A stretch of 64,000 nucleotides of DNA from Atherinomorus stipes (GCA_023101725.1 JALJCO010000100.1:62001-126000), one strand, 5' to 3'; positions 36,044 through 48,291 are shown, counted from the first letter of the stretch. Notes: generated from the sequence alone by a model not told the origin. Program-made: numbers and translations.

Positions 36044-37050
36044 AACCATTCAGAGCTAAATTTTTGTTGAGCAACACTTTGAGACAATCACTGCAATCAG
36101 GTGTTTTCTGTAACGTTCAGAAAGGCTTCTGCACCTGTTGACATGTTGGTCCACCGTTTATGGAAAAGGTGCTCTAATGTGCCCAGGACAGTTTTGATTG
36201 TTAGATTTTTTTTTTTATTACTTTTTAAAACCAAAATTCAAAAGCAATAATTTATTCCACTAAATTATAATTTTGTAAATTTTTATTTATTAGTTTCTTT
36301 AGTTTCATGTAGGGCTGGGAATCACCAGGTGCCTCGCAATACGATGCTATCACGATATTTTGCCTGCGATAACGATATCACGATACAGCAATTCTGCAAT
36401 TATCAATATATTGCAATAAATTTAGTCCACACACACCACAGTATGTGTCCCTGAAGACATTCTTAATTTACTGACCAAAATTAATCTTATTATCAATCAG
36501 TTGCACGTTTGTGACATCAATTCATATGAAATGAGCAAAACACTAAAACGAAATGCAGTGGTTCTTCTTCAAGGAGCATGTGAAAAACAAACATTTCAGT
36601 CAGTGTATTATAATCTTAAACAACTGGGTGGTCTATGAAAATCTAGACACACAAGTTTCAAGGATAACTGAAGGACTCAAAGTAATGCAGAAACTTTACC
36701 GGTGATTAAATGAACGTAAAAACTTCTAGAAATAAGGTCCAGGTTGAAAAAAAAGAAAGTTATCCTTTAACCTGAACCTGCAGACTGCACATAGGTATCA
36801 GTGCTAATGCAGGGACTTTTCATGCTGGCCCGTTGCAGATAGAACAACAAAATAGTAAAAAAAAGTAAAATAGTAAAAAATATAGATATGCCGTTTTTTT
36901 AATATCTATATGATATCACAACATGAAATATCACGATATTTCAGTGTGTCGATATTTTGTCACACCCCTAGTTTAATGTTACTTGAATTATTATTGTGAA
37001 TTTAGCCTTTTTTTAATTGGAGGGTATGAATAATTTTGAGGACGACTGTA
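36044..37050 (+). mobile_element. Family C repeat split by a hAT MITE
   Basis: The left piece 36044-36309 carries GAGCAACACTTTGAGACAAT and the right piece 36971-37050 ends TTTTGAGGACGACTG before TA. They rejoin exactly across the insertion at 36310-36970. Confidence 0.7.
36310..36970. mobile_element. hAT MITE with 8-bp duplication and nested T4 end
   Basis: Left end TAGGGCTGGGAATCACC, right end ..TTTTGTCACACCCCTA. The octamers GTTTCATG (36302-36309) and GTTTAATG (36971-36978) agree at 7 of 8. At 36670-36766 it carries the right terminus of the T4 TTAA family (..AGAAAGTTATCCT then TTAA), so at least three insertion layers are present. Confidence 0.82.
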
Positions 37051-37074
37051 GATGCTTAGCCTTTGTTTGTTAAG

Positions 37075-37106
<32 letters not shown>

Positions 37107-37140
37107 GTATCTATCTATATATAGATATAAATCTATCTAT

Positions 37141-38476
37141 AGTGCAGAATTATTAGGCAAATGAGTATTTTGACCACATCATCCTCTTCATGCATGTTGT
37201 CTCACTCCAAGCTGTATAGGCCCAAAGCCTCCTACCAATTAAGCATATCAGGTGATGTGCATCTCTGCAATGAAAAGGGGTGTGGTCTAATGACATCAAC
37301 ACCCTATATCAGCTGTATAAGGAAATCATAATTATTAGGCAACTTCCTTTCCTTTGGCAAAATGGGTCAGAAGAGGGACTTGCCAGGCTCCAAGAAGTTA
37401 AAAATAGTGAGATATCTTGCAGAGGGATGCAGCACTCTTAAAATTGGGTCAAATGGTCAAGGTAAGAAAGGCTGAAAAACCACCACCACTGAACAAGACA
37501 CACAAGCTGAAACGTCAAGACTGGACCAAGAAATATCTCAAGACTGATTTTTCTAAGGTTTTATGGAATGATGAAATGAGAGTGAGTCTTGATGGGCCAG
37601 ATGGATGGGCCGTGGCTGGATCGGTAAAGGCCAGAGAGCTCCAGTCCCACTCAGACGCCAGCAAGGTGGAGGTGGGGTACTGGTATGGGCTGGTATCATC
37701 AAAGATGAGCTTGTGGGGCCTTTTCCGGTCGAGGATGGAGTGAAGCTCAACTCCCAGTCCTACTGCCAGTTCCTGGAAGACACCTTCTTCAAGCAGTGGT
37801 ACAGGAAGAAGTCTGCATCCTTCAAGAAAAACATGATTTTCATGCAGGACAATGCTCCATCACACGCATCCAAGTACTCCACAGCGTGGCTGCAAGAAAG
37901 GGTCTAAAAGAAGAAAAACTAATGACATGGCCTCCTTGTTCACCTGATCTGAACCCCATAGAGAACCTGTGGTCCCTCATCAAATGTGAGATTTACAAGG
38001 AGGGAAAACAGTCCACCTCTCTGAACAGTGTCTGGGAGGCTGTGGTTGCTGCTGCACGCAATGTTGATGGTGAACAGATCAAAACACTGACAGGATCCAT
38101 GGATGGCAGCTTTTGCGTGTCCTTGCAAAGAAAGGTGGCTATATTGGTCACTGATTTGCTTTTGTTTTTGAATGTCAGAAATATATATTTGTGAATGTTG
38201 AGCTGTTATATTGGTTTCCCTGGTGAAAATAAATAACTGAAATGGGTATATATTTGTTTTTTGTTAAGTTGCCTAATAATTATGTTTGCCTAATAAACCT
38301 GATATAGGGTGTTGATGTCATTAGACCCACAGCCCTTCTCATTACAGAGATGCACATCACCTGATATGCTTAATTGGTAGTAGGCTTTGGGCCAATACAG
38401 CTTGGAGTAAGACAACATGCATAAAGAGGATGATGTGGTCAAAATACTCATTTGCCTAATAATTCTGCACTCCCTG
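37141..38476 (+). mobile_element. Tc1-like transposon with long terminal repeats, DD37E-like
   Basis: Terminal inverted repeats are about 205 bases each: GTGCAGAATTATTAGGCAAA from 37142 and its inverse ending at 38470, then TCCCTG and TA. The left tip lacks the outermost CAGGGA. It encloses a decayed transposase whose acidic spacing suggests the DD37E/TRT group. Internal deletions have removed several hundred bases near 37450. Confidence 0.85.
37362..38194 (+). pseudogene. DD37E-like Tc1 transposase remnant
   Basis: N terminus MGQKRDLPGSKKLKIVRYL (about 37362), then a deletion, then WTKKYLKTDFSKVLWNDE (first Asp, about 37525-37575), GGGGVLVWAGIIKDELVG (about 37665, another frame), FMQDNAPSHASKYST (second Asp, about 37840) and [14 protein letters not shown] (catalytic Glu, about 37930-37970). 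By my count 37 residues separate the second Asp and the Glu, one of them a stop codon. Multiple frameshifts inactivate it. Confidence 0.82.
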
Positions 38477-38478
38477 TA

Positions 38479-40336
38479 TATATGTATATACATACATACA
38501 TACACATATGCATACGTGTGTGTAATGTATAAGAGGTGGTACTTTAATGTGTTAAATAATGTGCTGATTAATTAATCCCAAAAAACTACCAGATTTGGTC
38601 ACAGTTTTCATTCTGGACAAGGTGGAACAATTTCCGGTTACTCTGATTACGCAGGTTTGCACATCAGAGCTTTCTTGCTATATTTAACGAATTTTCATAC
38701 CACTTAACCCCCAGTGACTTTTTCTTTTTACAGGGACGAGCAACAAACCTAGTATCTTTTTTTTCTTTTTTTTTTATTTTGGTGTTATTGTAGACTTCTG
38801 GAGACAGATGTGAAAAACAAAACAAAATATCAAATTGAGGATACCATTAGACGTGAAAGGATGTATGGTTTACTCCTCTCTATGAGCAGGGGGTGCTGCC
38901 ACAGGCGTCTCCCCCGCCCCATACACTGGACAGGGGCTCAGGTGTGGCGCAGCATCAGTTCCAGCTGCAGTAAGCAGATGTTCACCTCTGCTCCTTGAAC
39001 CAGGCTGAAAATGAAATGCTTCATCTATATACTGTAAACAAGGCCCATAAATATGTGACTGAGACAGAATATTGGTGAAACTGTACATTTCTCTTTGGAA
39101 ATTTCAGGTTGTTTATAATGTTTTTCAAACAGAATAGTTCATGAAATCTAAACATCTCTACTTGCACTTTTTTTGCACAACTACAAGTAAAAAAGTTTGG
39201 AGTTTTCTTTATTTCCAGGTTATTATCATATAATTTCTGGCCCCGCCTAGTGGAGATTAAATTGTGTTGTATGTGGCCGCTGAAATAAATAAGTTTGATA
39301 TCCTTTATTTACAATGAGATGCACCACACAGTCATCTCTCTGGCATCAGTTTCACTGACTAGACATTTCCCCAACTCTTCACATGTCCTGCTCTGTAATG
39401 GGAATTCTTTCTCATTTTTCCCCAGTACAGTCGCAGTCCTGCTCAGCAGGGCGTCACCTTCATCATTAGAGGAGGAACCAGCAAACTGTTGTCAGATGAG
39501 TGTCTGGGGGATCCAGCTCTGCTGTTCGTCTGGAGATAGCTTTTACGACGGGCGAGCTGGGAAAGGCCGGGCCCTCATCAACCTCCCCGACTCCACCGAG
39601 CCAGGTGGAGCACACGTGCATTCATTAGCGCCCTTTAATGAGGAGCAGATGCAATAATGCCACCTCTCACTCTATCACTCTTCCACACAAAGAGCTGTGC
39701 GTGAGGACAGACACGCACACACATGTACTCTGAAAATACACAAACACTGAAGCTGATACTGCAGGAGGTCATGTTGATGTGTATTTACACTCAGACACAC
39801 ACACCTCCACTGGCAGCCCTTCATGCTGACAGACTTTCTCACATTAAAACACATGAAAACACACACGGCACACACATACCGAGGCTCATTCAGTCCTATC
39901 ATGGAGGGGTGGAATAAGGATGAAGGGGGGGTCTTTCACACCTCAGACCTGTGGGCCTCATTTGTCCAATTTAGATGAATGACTGAGATCATATATCATT
40001 CCCCTTACGTCAGGCTATTTTTATCTTGAGGGAAGTTGGTGCATGAGGGCTGCAGGAGCCAGAAAAACGGCCCATCTGTGGATCTGGATGGAGCTGATTC
40101 TGGTGTCAACCTCTCATTAGGCTGCATGCTTCGTCAAACTGGGAAATCCAGCAGTCCGTGTGCAAGAGTTTGTTTGTTCTCCGTTCTAGCAGGAATGAAC
40201 TGTTTATATGAGCCCGTTAAACCTGGAAGATGTTCGTGTGCAGCAACATGAATCTGGACCAGGGTGTCCAACTCAACTTGGTTCCGATCCGCATACAGCA
40301 AAATGCAGTGGGCCTGGAAAGCAATAACATCTAAAT
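38479..40336. other. Mostly unique intergenic sequence
   Basis: The block 39440-39665 stands out: higher G+C, no repeat features, and TGCATTCATTAGCGCCC and TTTAATGAGGAGCAGATGC sequences that look like regulatory DNA. The rest holds a CA-rich low-complexity patch (39710-39880) and chance open frames. Regulatory status is only a guess. Confidence 0.3.
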
Positions 40337-41185
40337 TAGGGATGCACAATATAATCAGCCCCCCTATCGGTATCGGTCTATATCGGCCTTAAAACTGAGT
40401 ATCGGCCATCCGACCAATATTTAACCGATATTTAACTGATCAGGCTGCTGTTTCTAAAGTCTAAAAAAAACAAAAACAACTTCTTCTTCGAAAACTTCTT
40501 TTTGTTACAGACTTTAAGACTTCTAAACACAGTTTCTTTTAGGGTGTTCTGTGTGAACAGTTTATACACGGTCATTTGTGTAAATAACCAAATATGAGGG
40601 CTGGGAAAAAATATTGATACACTGAAATATCGCAATATTTTCATATGCAGATTTCATATTGATATTTGAAAACGCAATACTCATCTATTTATCAACGCAA
40701 TCTCGTTAGATTTCATCGTACTCTTACGAAATCTCGCATGATTTCATGAAAACCCGCAAGATTTCATAACAAAATGACAAAATCTCGCGAGATGTTGTTA
40801 GCAAAATAGATCGATCCCGCATTTTTAAATATCAATGATATCAGCATACGAAAATATTGCAATTTTTCAGTGTATCAATATTTTTCCCCCCACCCCTACC
40901 AAATATCCTCTGTTTTTGGGTATTGTTTTTTTTTTCTCAGAGAGAAGAAAATGCAGCCGGCTCTAGGATATACCGCACATATCCTATTCGTTTTGTTGGA
41001 ACAACTGTCATTAGGTTTGACTTGTTATACATAACACAAGTTGAGGTATTTTTCTAATTTTGCACAAGGTATAAGTATTACATAATTTATTTTTCAGCTT
41101 TAATATCTGTATCGATATCAGTTAAAACTATCAGATAATGGCATATCTGATAACGGCCAAAATACCTCAATATTGTGCGTAATAT
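40337..41185. mobile_element. hAT MITE, TAGGGATGCAC type, copy 3, with nested element
   Basis: The left end TAGGGATGCACAATATAATC matches the family's right terminus in inverted orientation. The right end ..CTCAATATTGTGCG is eroded. The interior is longer than in the other two copies. An inner element occupies 40596-40898 with a perfect 8-bp duplication. Confidence 0.75.
40596..40898. mobile_element. hAT MITE, TAGGGGTGGG type, copy 3, perfect 8-bp duplication
   Basis: The octamer CCAAATAT occurs at 40588-40595 and 40899-40906. Between them are termini GAGGGCTGGGAAAAAATAT and ..TTTTTCCCCCCACCCCTA. The insertion point differs from that in copies 1 and 2 of the same host element. Confidence 0.88.
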
Positions 41186-41371
41186 AATTTTTTTTCCTTT
41201 GTTGTCGTGCAGAGAAGTGCAAGTACATTATTTAGATGTTTCAGTTTAATAAACTATCCCTTAAAAAAAAAATACCAGTGCCGTTTCAACATTATCTTTC
41301 CTCAGTTACACATTTTCTCCTTTTATCTGATTTTTTTCTAGTTATTTTATGTCTTCATTCTATATTTTTAA

Positions 41372-41876
41372 AGGTGATAGCAACAAGTTTAATTCCTCCC
41401 CGCCAGTAGGTGGTGCACACACACTCGGTTACTCCATTAGCTTTAGCAACATTACAGAACCGGCTAACTGTTAATTTGAATCAGTAAATGTTAAACTTAC
41501 ATGTCCAGGAGGAAAGCAGCAACCTCCAGGGGGCTTTTGAGCCCCTTCGCTCCCTTCATCCTCATCCTGTTTCATTTTTTTGTCCGCTTGAATTTGATAA
41601 ATGTAAGGCAAGGAAGATGCTATTTCTACACATAGTAATCAAAGTAGCAACTCCAGACCTAATGCTAACAGCAAAGAATCCCAACGTTGACAGAATAATC
41701 AGATGTAAATATTTGTTTTTTGGGACCCATCAAAATTAATGAAACAATTATTTATATGCTATAAAAAATTGGTTTATATTAATACTTTTATCCTGCACAA
41801 TGCTAGATGTTCTGTGGATGTATCATTTTTTTAAAAAAATTTCGATGTTTCGATGAAAAAGCTGTAGCCATCACCT
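41372..41876. mobile_element. TTAA MITE, family T5
   Basis: TTAA (41368-41371) precedes AGGTGATAGCAACAAG. The right end GCTGTAGCCATCACCT is followed by TTAA (41877-41880). Only the outer 15 or so bases are clearly inverted. The 505-bp interior contains an 83-codon frame (41488-41739) with no recognisable domain. Confidence 0.75.
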
Positions 41877-41973
41877 TTAATATACAGTATAATCTATATA
41901 AGAATATGTAATACTATATATTCATGTGTATTACAAAAATATTCATATTATGATATGCAAATATATGTTTATA

Positions 41974-42568
41974 TTAGGAATGTTTGATTTTGGCTTTTTT
42001 TTTTTTTTTTTTTTTTTTTTTGCCAAGATCCAATATCAACCGATACTGATATATCTGGACAACTGTGAGGTTGTATCTCTCATATTTTGAGAAATACAAC
42101 TATATTCTGTTCTGAGAGCAAAGACCCCAAAATCTCCTTTACTCAGCCAGAGGAGTTCATTTTGGACATCTGGCTACCAGATATCAGATACTAGCAGGTA
42201 TTAAATACTACCATATATCAGCTACTAGCAGGTATTAAATACTACCAGATATCAGATACTAGCAGGCATCAGCCAACATGTGTCTAATTCTAATGTTTCT
42301 GACAACTTGGTAACTTAACCAACAACTTAAAACCAGACATATTATCAGCTTCAAAGCAGGTCAGTCTGTAGCAGCAGCAGCTGCACCGTAGTCACATGAC
42401 TCTGAAAGGAATGCTGGGAAATGAAGTTCTTACTCAATAACAGGGACTTTTATACATCCTGGAACGGTGCTAATGGAACAAGATCTCATGAGATTTCTTT
42501 GTTCCATTACAAAATCTCACCATTATCAGCCCATAATGTCGGTAGGCCAATGATGTTGGACATCCCTA
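41974..42568. mobile_element. hAT-like MITE with internal tandem repeat
   Basis: The left end TAGGAATGTTTGATTTTGG and the inverse of the right end, TAGGGATGTCCAACATCATTG, are related hAT-type termini. Inside, 42176-42266 holds about two and a half units of a roughly 41-bp repeat (CAGATATCAGATACTAGCAGG). A T run occupies about 41998-42020. Confidence 0.6.
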
Positions 42569-42581
42569 TTTTATATCTTTT

Positions 42582-42584
<3 letters not shown>

Positions 42585-42640
<56 letters not shown>
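42585..42640. repeat. (AT)n microsatellite
   Basis: Alternating TA run directly abutting the next element, which probably inserted into it. Confidence 0.95.
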
Positions 42641-42644
<4 letters not shown>

Positions 42645-43214
42645 ATAGTGTGGGGTCCCTTCACTATGCCTCCAATTGATCATGCGCCCTGGCTATTTGG
42701 CCACGGGGATGTCCCTTTGGCTGACTGGTTAGCACGCATGGCTCTCACCCAGAAGTCTGGGGATCAAATCCCGCCCGGGCCCTCCGTTGCATACCTTGCC
42801 ACATTTGAATATGGCAAGGTACCAAGACTCCCGGGTCAGAGTCATGTGCGCTAACCAGTCAGCCAAAGGGACATCCTTGTGGCCAAGCAGCCAGGGTGCA
42901 TGATCTATTGGAGGCACAGTGACAGGACCCCACACTGTCACATCTCTCCACTTCTTTCCACAAGCACGTCCTCGTGCTCTGCGCAGGGTGCCACCAATTA
43001 TGAATCAATAGACTGTTTACCAGCGTCGCACATGGATCCTGCTGACAACGCCAGAATGTGGCAAAGCACGCAACGGAGGGCCCGGGTGGGATTTCATCCC
43101 CAGACTCCCGGGTCAGAGTCATGCGCACTAACCATTCAGCCAAAGGGACATCCTTGTGGCCAAGGACGCATGATCTATCGAAGGCATAGTGACAGGACCC
43201 CACAATTGTCACAT
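42641..43214. mobile_element. Element with tRNA-like terminal arms, family R copy 2
   Basis: The termini TGTGATAGTGTGGGGTCC and ..GGACCCCACAATTGTCACA are inverse. An arm of about 100 bases occurs three times: 42641-42735 in one direction, 42849-42945 and about 43115-43214 in the other. The arm contains GGCTGACTGGTTAGC, like a polymerase III A box, and GGGGATCAAATCCC (about 42770), like a B box, so it looks tRNA-derived. A copy is at 10850-11379. No true tRNA fold is claimed. Confidence 0.65.
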
Positions 43215-43317
43215 CTATATTAAATACATTTATGAAAATAAAGTTTTAAATGTAGTTTAACAGAATTGAATAAATAAATAGGGTTTGCAACCCAAAAGTT
43301 ACTTTATTTTCTTTATC

Positions 43318-44225
43318 TAGCATTCCACAGTCAATTGTCAGCTGTATTGGAAAATGGAAGGAAACTTTGACCAACTTTCTGCAGTCAATCACTGCAGACC
43401 TCCAAACTTCATGTGGCCCTCAGATCAGCTCAAGAACAGTGACAGAGAGCTTCATGGAATGGGTTTCCATGGCGATCAGCTGCATCCATCCATACATCAC
43501 CAAGTGCAACGCAAAGCGTGGATGCAGTGGTGGAAAGCAGCCGCCACTGAACTCTAGAGCAGTGGAGGCGTTCTCTGGAGGGATGAATCGCACTTCTCCA
43601 TCTGGCAATCTGATGGAGGAGTCTGGGTTTGGCGGTTGCCAGGAGAACAGTACTTGTCCGACTGCATTGTGCCAAGTGTAAAGTTTGGTGGAGGGGGGAT
43701 TATGGTGTGGGGTTGTTTTTCAGGAGCTGGGCTTGGCCCCTTAGTTCCAGTGAAAGGAACTCTGAATGCTTCAGCATACCAAGACATTCTGGACAATTTC
43801 ATGCTCCCAACTTTGTGGGACCAGTTTGGAGCTGGTCCCTTCCTCTTCCAACATGACTGTGCACCAGTCACAAAGCAGGTCCATAAAGACCTGGATGCAG
43901 AGTCTGGTGTGGAGGAACTGGACTGGCCTGCACAGAGTCCTGACCTCAACCCCATAGAACACCTTTGGGATGAATCAGAGCGGAGACTGAGAGCCAGACC
44001 TTCTCATCCAACATCAGTGTGACCTCACAAATGTGCTTCTGGAAGATGGTCAAAAACTCCCATAAACAATCCTAAACTTTGTGATCAGCCTTCCCAGAAG
44101 ATGAAGCTGTTCTAGCTTCAAAGGTGGACATATGTCATATTGAACCCTATGGATCAGGAATGGGATGTCACTGAAACTCATATGCAAGTCAAAGCAGGTG
44201 AGATGGTGCTTTTGGCAATATAGTG
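43318..44225 (+). mobile_element. Tc1-like transposon, 5'-truncated, second copy
   Basis: The sequence matches 25981-26981 with scattered changes and ends ..TTTTGGCAATATAGTG, the family's right terminus. The TA at the right flank has become TC. The left third is missing. Confidence 0.88.
43354..44022 (+). pseudogene. Tc1-like transposase, C-terminal, decayed
   Basis: An uninterrupted frame of 128 codons (43636-44022) covers [39 protein letters not shown] and [18 protein letters not shown], holding the second catalytic Asp and the Glu. Upstream frames (43354-43681) hold parts of the middle of the protein with frameshifts. The N terminus is absent, so it cannot make an active transposase. Confidence 0.88.
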
Positions 44226-44436
44226 TCTAACCCCCCAACTGCTTCCTGGGTGCCAGAACATAGAAGCCCATTTTTCATTTGGGATCAATAATGTTGATCT
44301 TATGTTATTTTTAAATAAAGTCAGGATATCTATGCATGAAGTTTAACAACTTCTCCTGCCTCCACTCCTCAGTCGTCGTGGTCCTGAGGAGCTGCTGATG
44401 AGAAAAGGTGCAGCTGAAATGTCAACGTGTTGTTTT

Positions 44437-44478
<42 letters not shown>

Positions 44479-45926
44479 TTGAGGTTTGGCATTTCAGACA
44501 GAGATATCATTGCAGAGCAGGGTGAGAGGTGCTCGGTGCTGGTTCAGAGAGGGGGTGGGGCATGTGTTCAGTCTCACCCTGAGAGTGCTGGACTGTGGTT
44601 TCCTGACTCGAGCGCGGTCTTGCTGCCAGACTGTGCTGGGTGAGTTACTGGGATGCAGGGTAAGAGTTCAAGTCCCCGTGGCTCTGCTTGGTGTCTGGTC
44701 CTAAGCTGCTGCCTTGATAAGCGCTGTCACTTTTGGCCTCTTCAGTAGAACCTTCCCAACATGGAAATGCCAGTGTAGGGGCGAGGGCAGAGCTCAGCCC
44801 ATCGTGGCCTCACCTTGATGTACCTCGGGGCGCCCATGCTTCTTATCAGCACCCGTACATCTGCACAGCCAGTACAATAGGATGTGTGTGTGTAGATAGT
44901 GGTTGGAGGGGAGGCAAACGGATGAACAGGGAGGGGAAGACCCAGTATTCCATGAGTCCTGATACTGGTTTGGTGAACTGTTAGATATAAAGGATTAAAA
45001 ATAAAACCAGAAGGACAGTCAGGTCAGAGCGATTTGTCACCTCAGCACCTCGGTTTCTACAGTCGACCCAGCTTTTGTCTCGCAGGAGGTTTTGCACAGA
45101 TGCTGCTAGATAAGCCATCAGGCCAACAGCCCTCCACCAATCTCTCTTGCTTCTTCTTGTGTTTGTTTTCTCTGCTTTTCGTGACCTCAGAAATGAGAGC
45201 AAGCTGAAACAGAGCCTCATTTTTTGCACTGATGATGAGTTTTTGTATTTGTGGCCGTCTGAGACTCTTCTGGTCTGTGCAACCACACTGCTCCCTCAAA
45301 GAGGATAAGTTGATCTATTTTGGATTTAAGTGGATTTCTAAATGCCTCTTTGCATGAGTGTGTTTTTGTGTGCACACAAACATGGCTTTGGGTGTATGTG
45401 TGGCTCCACACTTCTATAATTGTGTAAGCCAATGAGGAACTGATAAGCCTAGTGGAGCCAGACGGCAGACTCTTAAAGATGACTGCATTGATAATAAAGG
45501 AGAGTTTGGTTTAGGCAACCTCTCCTCCTCCAAACACTTAGAAAACACTCAGTGTATTATTTTTAACTTCAGCTCAGACAGCAAACTGTGTACAAAGCTG
45601 CATTTTTCTGAATAAACACTCCTTCAATAAGGCAGGTAAGCAGATTAGTGTCAACACAGCTGGGATAGTGGCTGAAGCTCAGGTTGAATCCTGCTCTGTG
45701 TGATGTTATCAGGGCGCTATTTGTTGTCATAACCATCCCAGCGCTGTGGCGCTGCATTCTTCTGCTCCAACTGGTCAGGGCCAACCAAGCCCTTATGGGG
45801 CCTGCAGCAGAATTGGATTTGGGGGCACCTATGCACCACCAGTGCTCAACCTTACAAGTGATTGATCATTTTATACACTGTAAATGTAACACACCCTTTC
45901 ATTTCCATTATTTGTAGTGGCTTACA
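44226..45926. other. Intergenic; (GT)n and unrecognised sequence
   Basis: A GT run lies at about 44445-44473. Beyond it, GC-richer stretches at 44500-44900 carry open frames of up to 83 codons without family resemblance. No splice-consistent gene model was found. Confidence 0.4.
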
Positions 45927-46200
45927 TCAGGGGTTCTCAACCTTTTTCATGATGGGGCCCAAGTTTTCAGTCCAAACTGGTCCAGGGTCCATTCATATTC
46001 TAACACTGTATTAGTGTAATGATGTCATTTTAGGTTCATTTATTTATTTATAACTAAACCAAATCCACCTGCCTTTAACAGACTGAACCGAGTTAAATGT
46101 GGTGTGATAAACATGAATAAAAATACTTTAAAATATATTGTGAGATCGTCACAAATACATTTATATCACACGAATATAACTCATGGAATAAAATCAGACT
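45927..46200 (+). mobile_element. hAT-like left end (CAGGGGTTCTCAACC)
   Basis: CAGGGGTTCTCAACCTTTTT at 45927 is a common hAT-type terminus in vertebrate genomes, followed by ATGATGGGGCCCAAG. I could not find the matching right end, so only this portion is called. Following sequence to 47587 is AT-rich and otherwise unrecognised. Confidence 0.45.
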
Positions 46201-47587
46201 CCTACAAGAACAAATGAGAATTAGGCTAAAAACACAAAATCTACATTTTACTACAAAAAAAGAGATAAAATGGTGCAGTAATAGATCACATTGAAAATAA
46301 ACCTGTAGAAACCTGTAGCTATTTCATTTGTTTAGACGGGCCATTAAAGCACAAAATTTCTTTGGACAATTTATTTATTTAAACTTTCCTTAGAATTTTT
46401 TTAAAATTCGTCCAAACAAAACAGACATTTTCAATAGCTGATTTTCTCTCCTTTTTTTCTTAAAAATCTTTTCTTTCCAACGAGTGTTGATGTTTGCTTT
46501 CTCGATAAGGCTTGCAGATAGCTATAGCATTAATGTTAGCATTAGCATTAGCTTGTGTTCTATTGAGAGTTCTCAGCTCTGCTTTTGTTATCACCACTCA
46601 CTGATCCATATTTAATAATTTTGATTAGATTTTTGCCTCTTTAGGGGCCGTTTGGGACCATTGTTATCTTCATTATTTAGTTTAAATAATTCTTTACAAG
46701 GTTAGCTACAGGCTAGCTGCTAGCTGAGTGTCTTCTTCTGCTTGTTTGTTGAACTCTGACAAATTAGCGCCACCAGATTGGGGGAAGCTACATTGCAACT
46801 CATCCAGTCATAAATAACAGTGAAAATATACAATCTTCGTGGCCCACATGTTTAAAAGGAAAGTTTAGTTTAGCTGAGGTTTAAACCTTACTGTAGTAGC
46901 AAATTCAGACAAATAGGGTAGTAGCCTATGTATCTACACTTTTTAATCTGCAATGTGATGTAGGCATGTGACATACTGAATTTGTATTTAAAGTAGATAA
47001 CACATCAGCATACACATTTAGAGTAAACAAGTTAAACCAGTTTACTTACTGTCCTCAAAACTGGGGGAGGAGGGACAAAAGAGTGCAAAAAGTACAATGT
47101 TCCACTACAAAATAGCTTCAAACTGCTGCTAACTTGTCCTTGACTTCGTACGTCAGTGAACCTCAAAGATTTTAGAGTGCTCTGCTGCACAAAAAGAAAA
47201 AAGAAGCTGTGCATGCACCATACGTCAGAGGCAGCCAAGATTGATTGAACTTGTATTATTTGCACATGACTTATCCATTGGAGGATATGGTTGTTCTTTT
47301 TTTACCCCTGTTCTTGTAGTGCACTCATGTATACGTACACTGTTGCACAAGACTCTGCTCTTTTTATTGCTTTATGTATTAGTTTGTACAGATAATGTTG
47401 CACCACTTGTCTCATTTTTCTCATTTTATATTAACTTGCAGCTGAGTGCCCAAGACAAATTTCCCCAAGTGGGACAATAAAGTTAAAGGCTTTAGGCTAT
47501 AGAAAGTGCTTCTTTCAACAATTTTTTCAATATTAAGTAAAATTGGGTTCACTACCACATATGCTATGATTAATCAAAAGCTTTTAA

Positions 47588-48291
47588 GTAATAGTTCACC
47601 CTCAGAATGATTTAACTTTATTTTCCACTTACCCTGATGGTGAGCAAGACTCTGGAGCACTTTTTTAATATGTCAAATTTAAAAAACTATATTTTTAGAG
47701 TCTAAACATTACTACATCGCATGCCCAGCAAGCACGCCGATGCGCATTCACGAAACTATGGAAGCCGCAGCAGACGAGATCGCGCGTTCTCTTTTTCTTT
47801 CTTTCTTTCTTTTAGATCAATATCCAACCCCTTCTGTGTTTGTCCCGGATTGTTTAGAGCTCTTGCGCTCTTACCACAATGTAAACAGTGAATTTCTTCT
47901 TCTACGCTTGCATTATTGGCAGAGTAGGATCTGAACGCCGAGGCTTCCGTAGTTCCGTGACCGCACATGTGCGCGCTTCATGGACGTAAACAATACTCCT
48001 TTTTAGACTCTAAAAATATACTAAATGGCGTAGTTTCTAGTAAATTCTGGACGCTACCCACTCAGGACACTTGGACTACATGGGATGAGCAGTATGGAGG
48101 AATATTGACAATTATTTGTGGACTTTTATGGACCTTTTTGGCTCGGACCCTGGCGAACTCCATTGGGGGGAAACGAAGTCGTCCTGATCTCTGGCTGCAT
48201 TTGACATATTAAAAAAAGTGCTCCAGAGTCTTGCTCACCATCAGGGTAAGTGGAAAATAAAGTTAAATCATTCTGAGGGTGAACTATTCCT
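47588..48291. mobile_element. TTAA MITE, family T1 copy 4
   Basis: TTAA (47584-47587) precedes GTAATAGTTCACCCTCAG. The right end CTGAGGGTGAACTATTCCT is followed by TTAA (48292-48295). The left half is internally deleted, giving 704 bp. This copy gives the clearest view of the family's termini. Confidence 0.9.

Noticed and set aside
44600..44720. Possible tRNA-SINE from GAGTTCAAGTCCCC (about 44666)
   Set aside because: Only a B-box-like string is present; no A box, body or tail could be matched.
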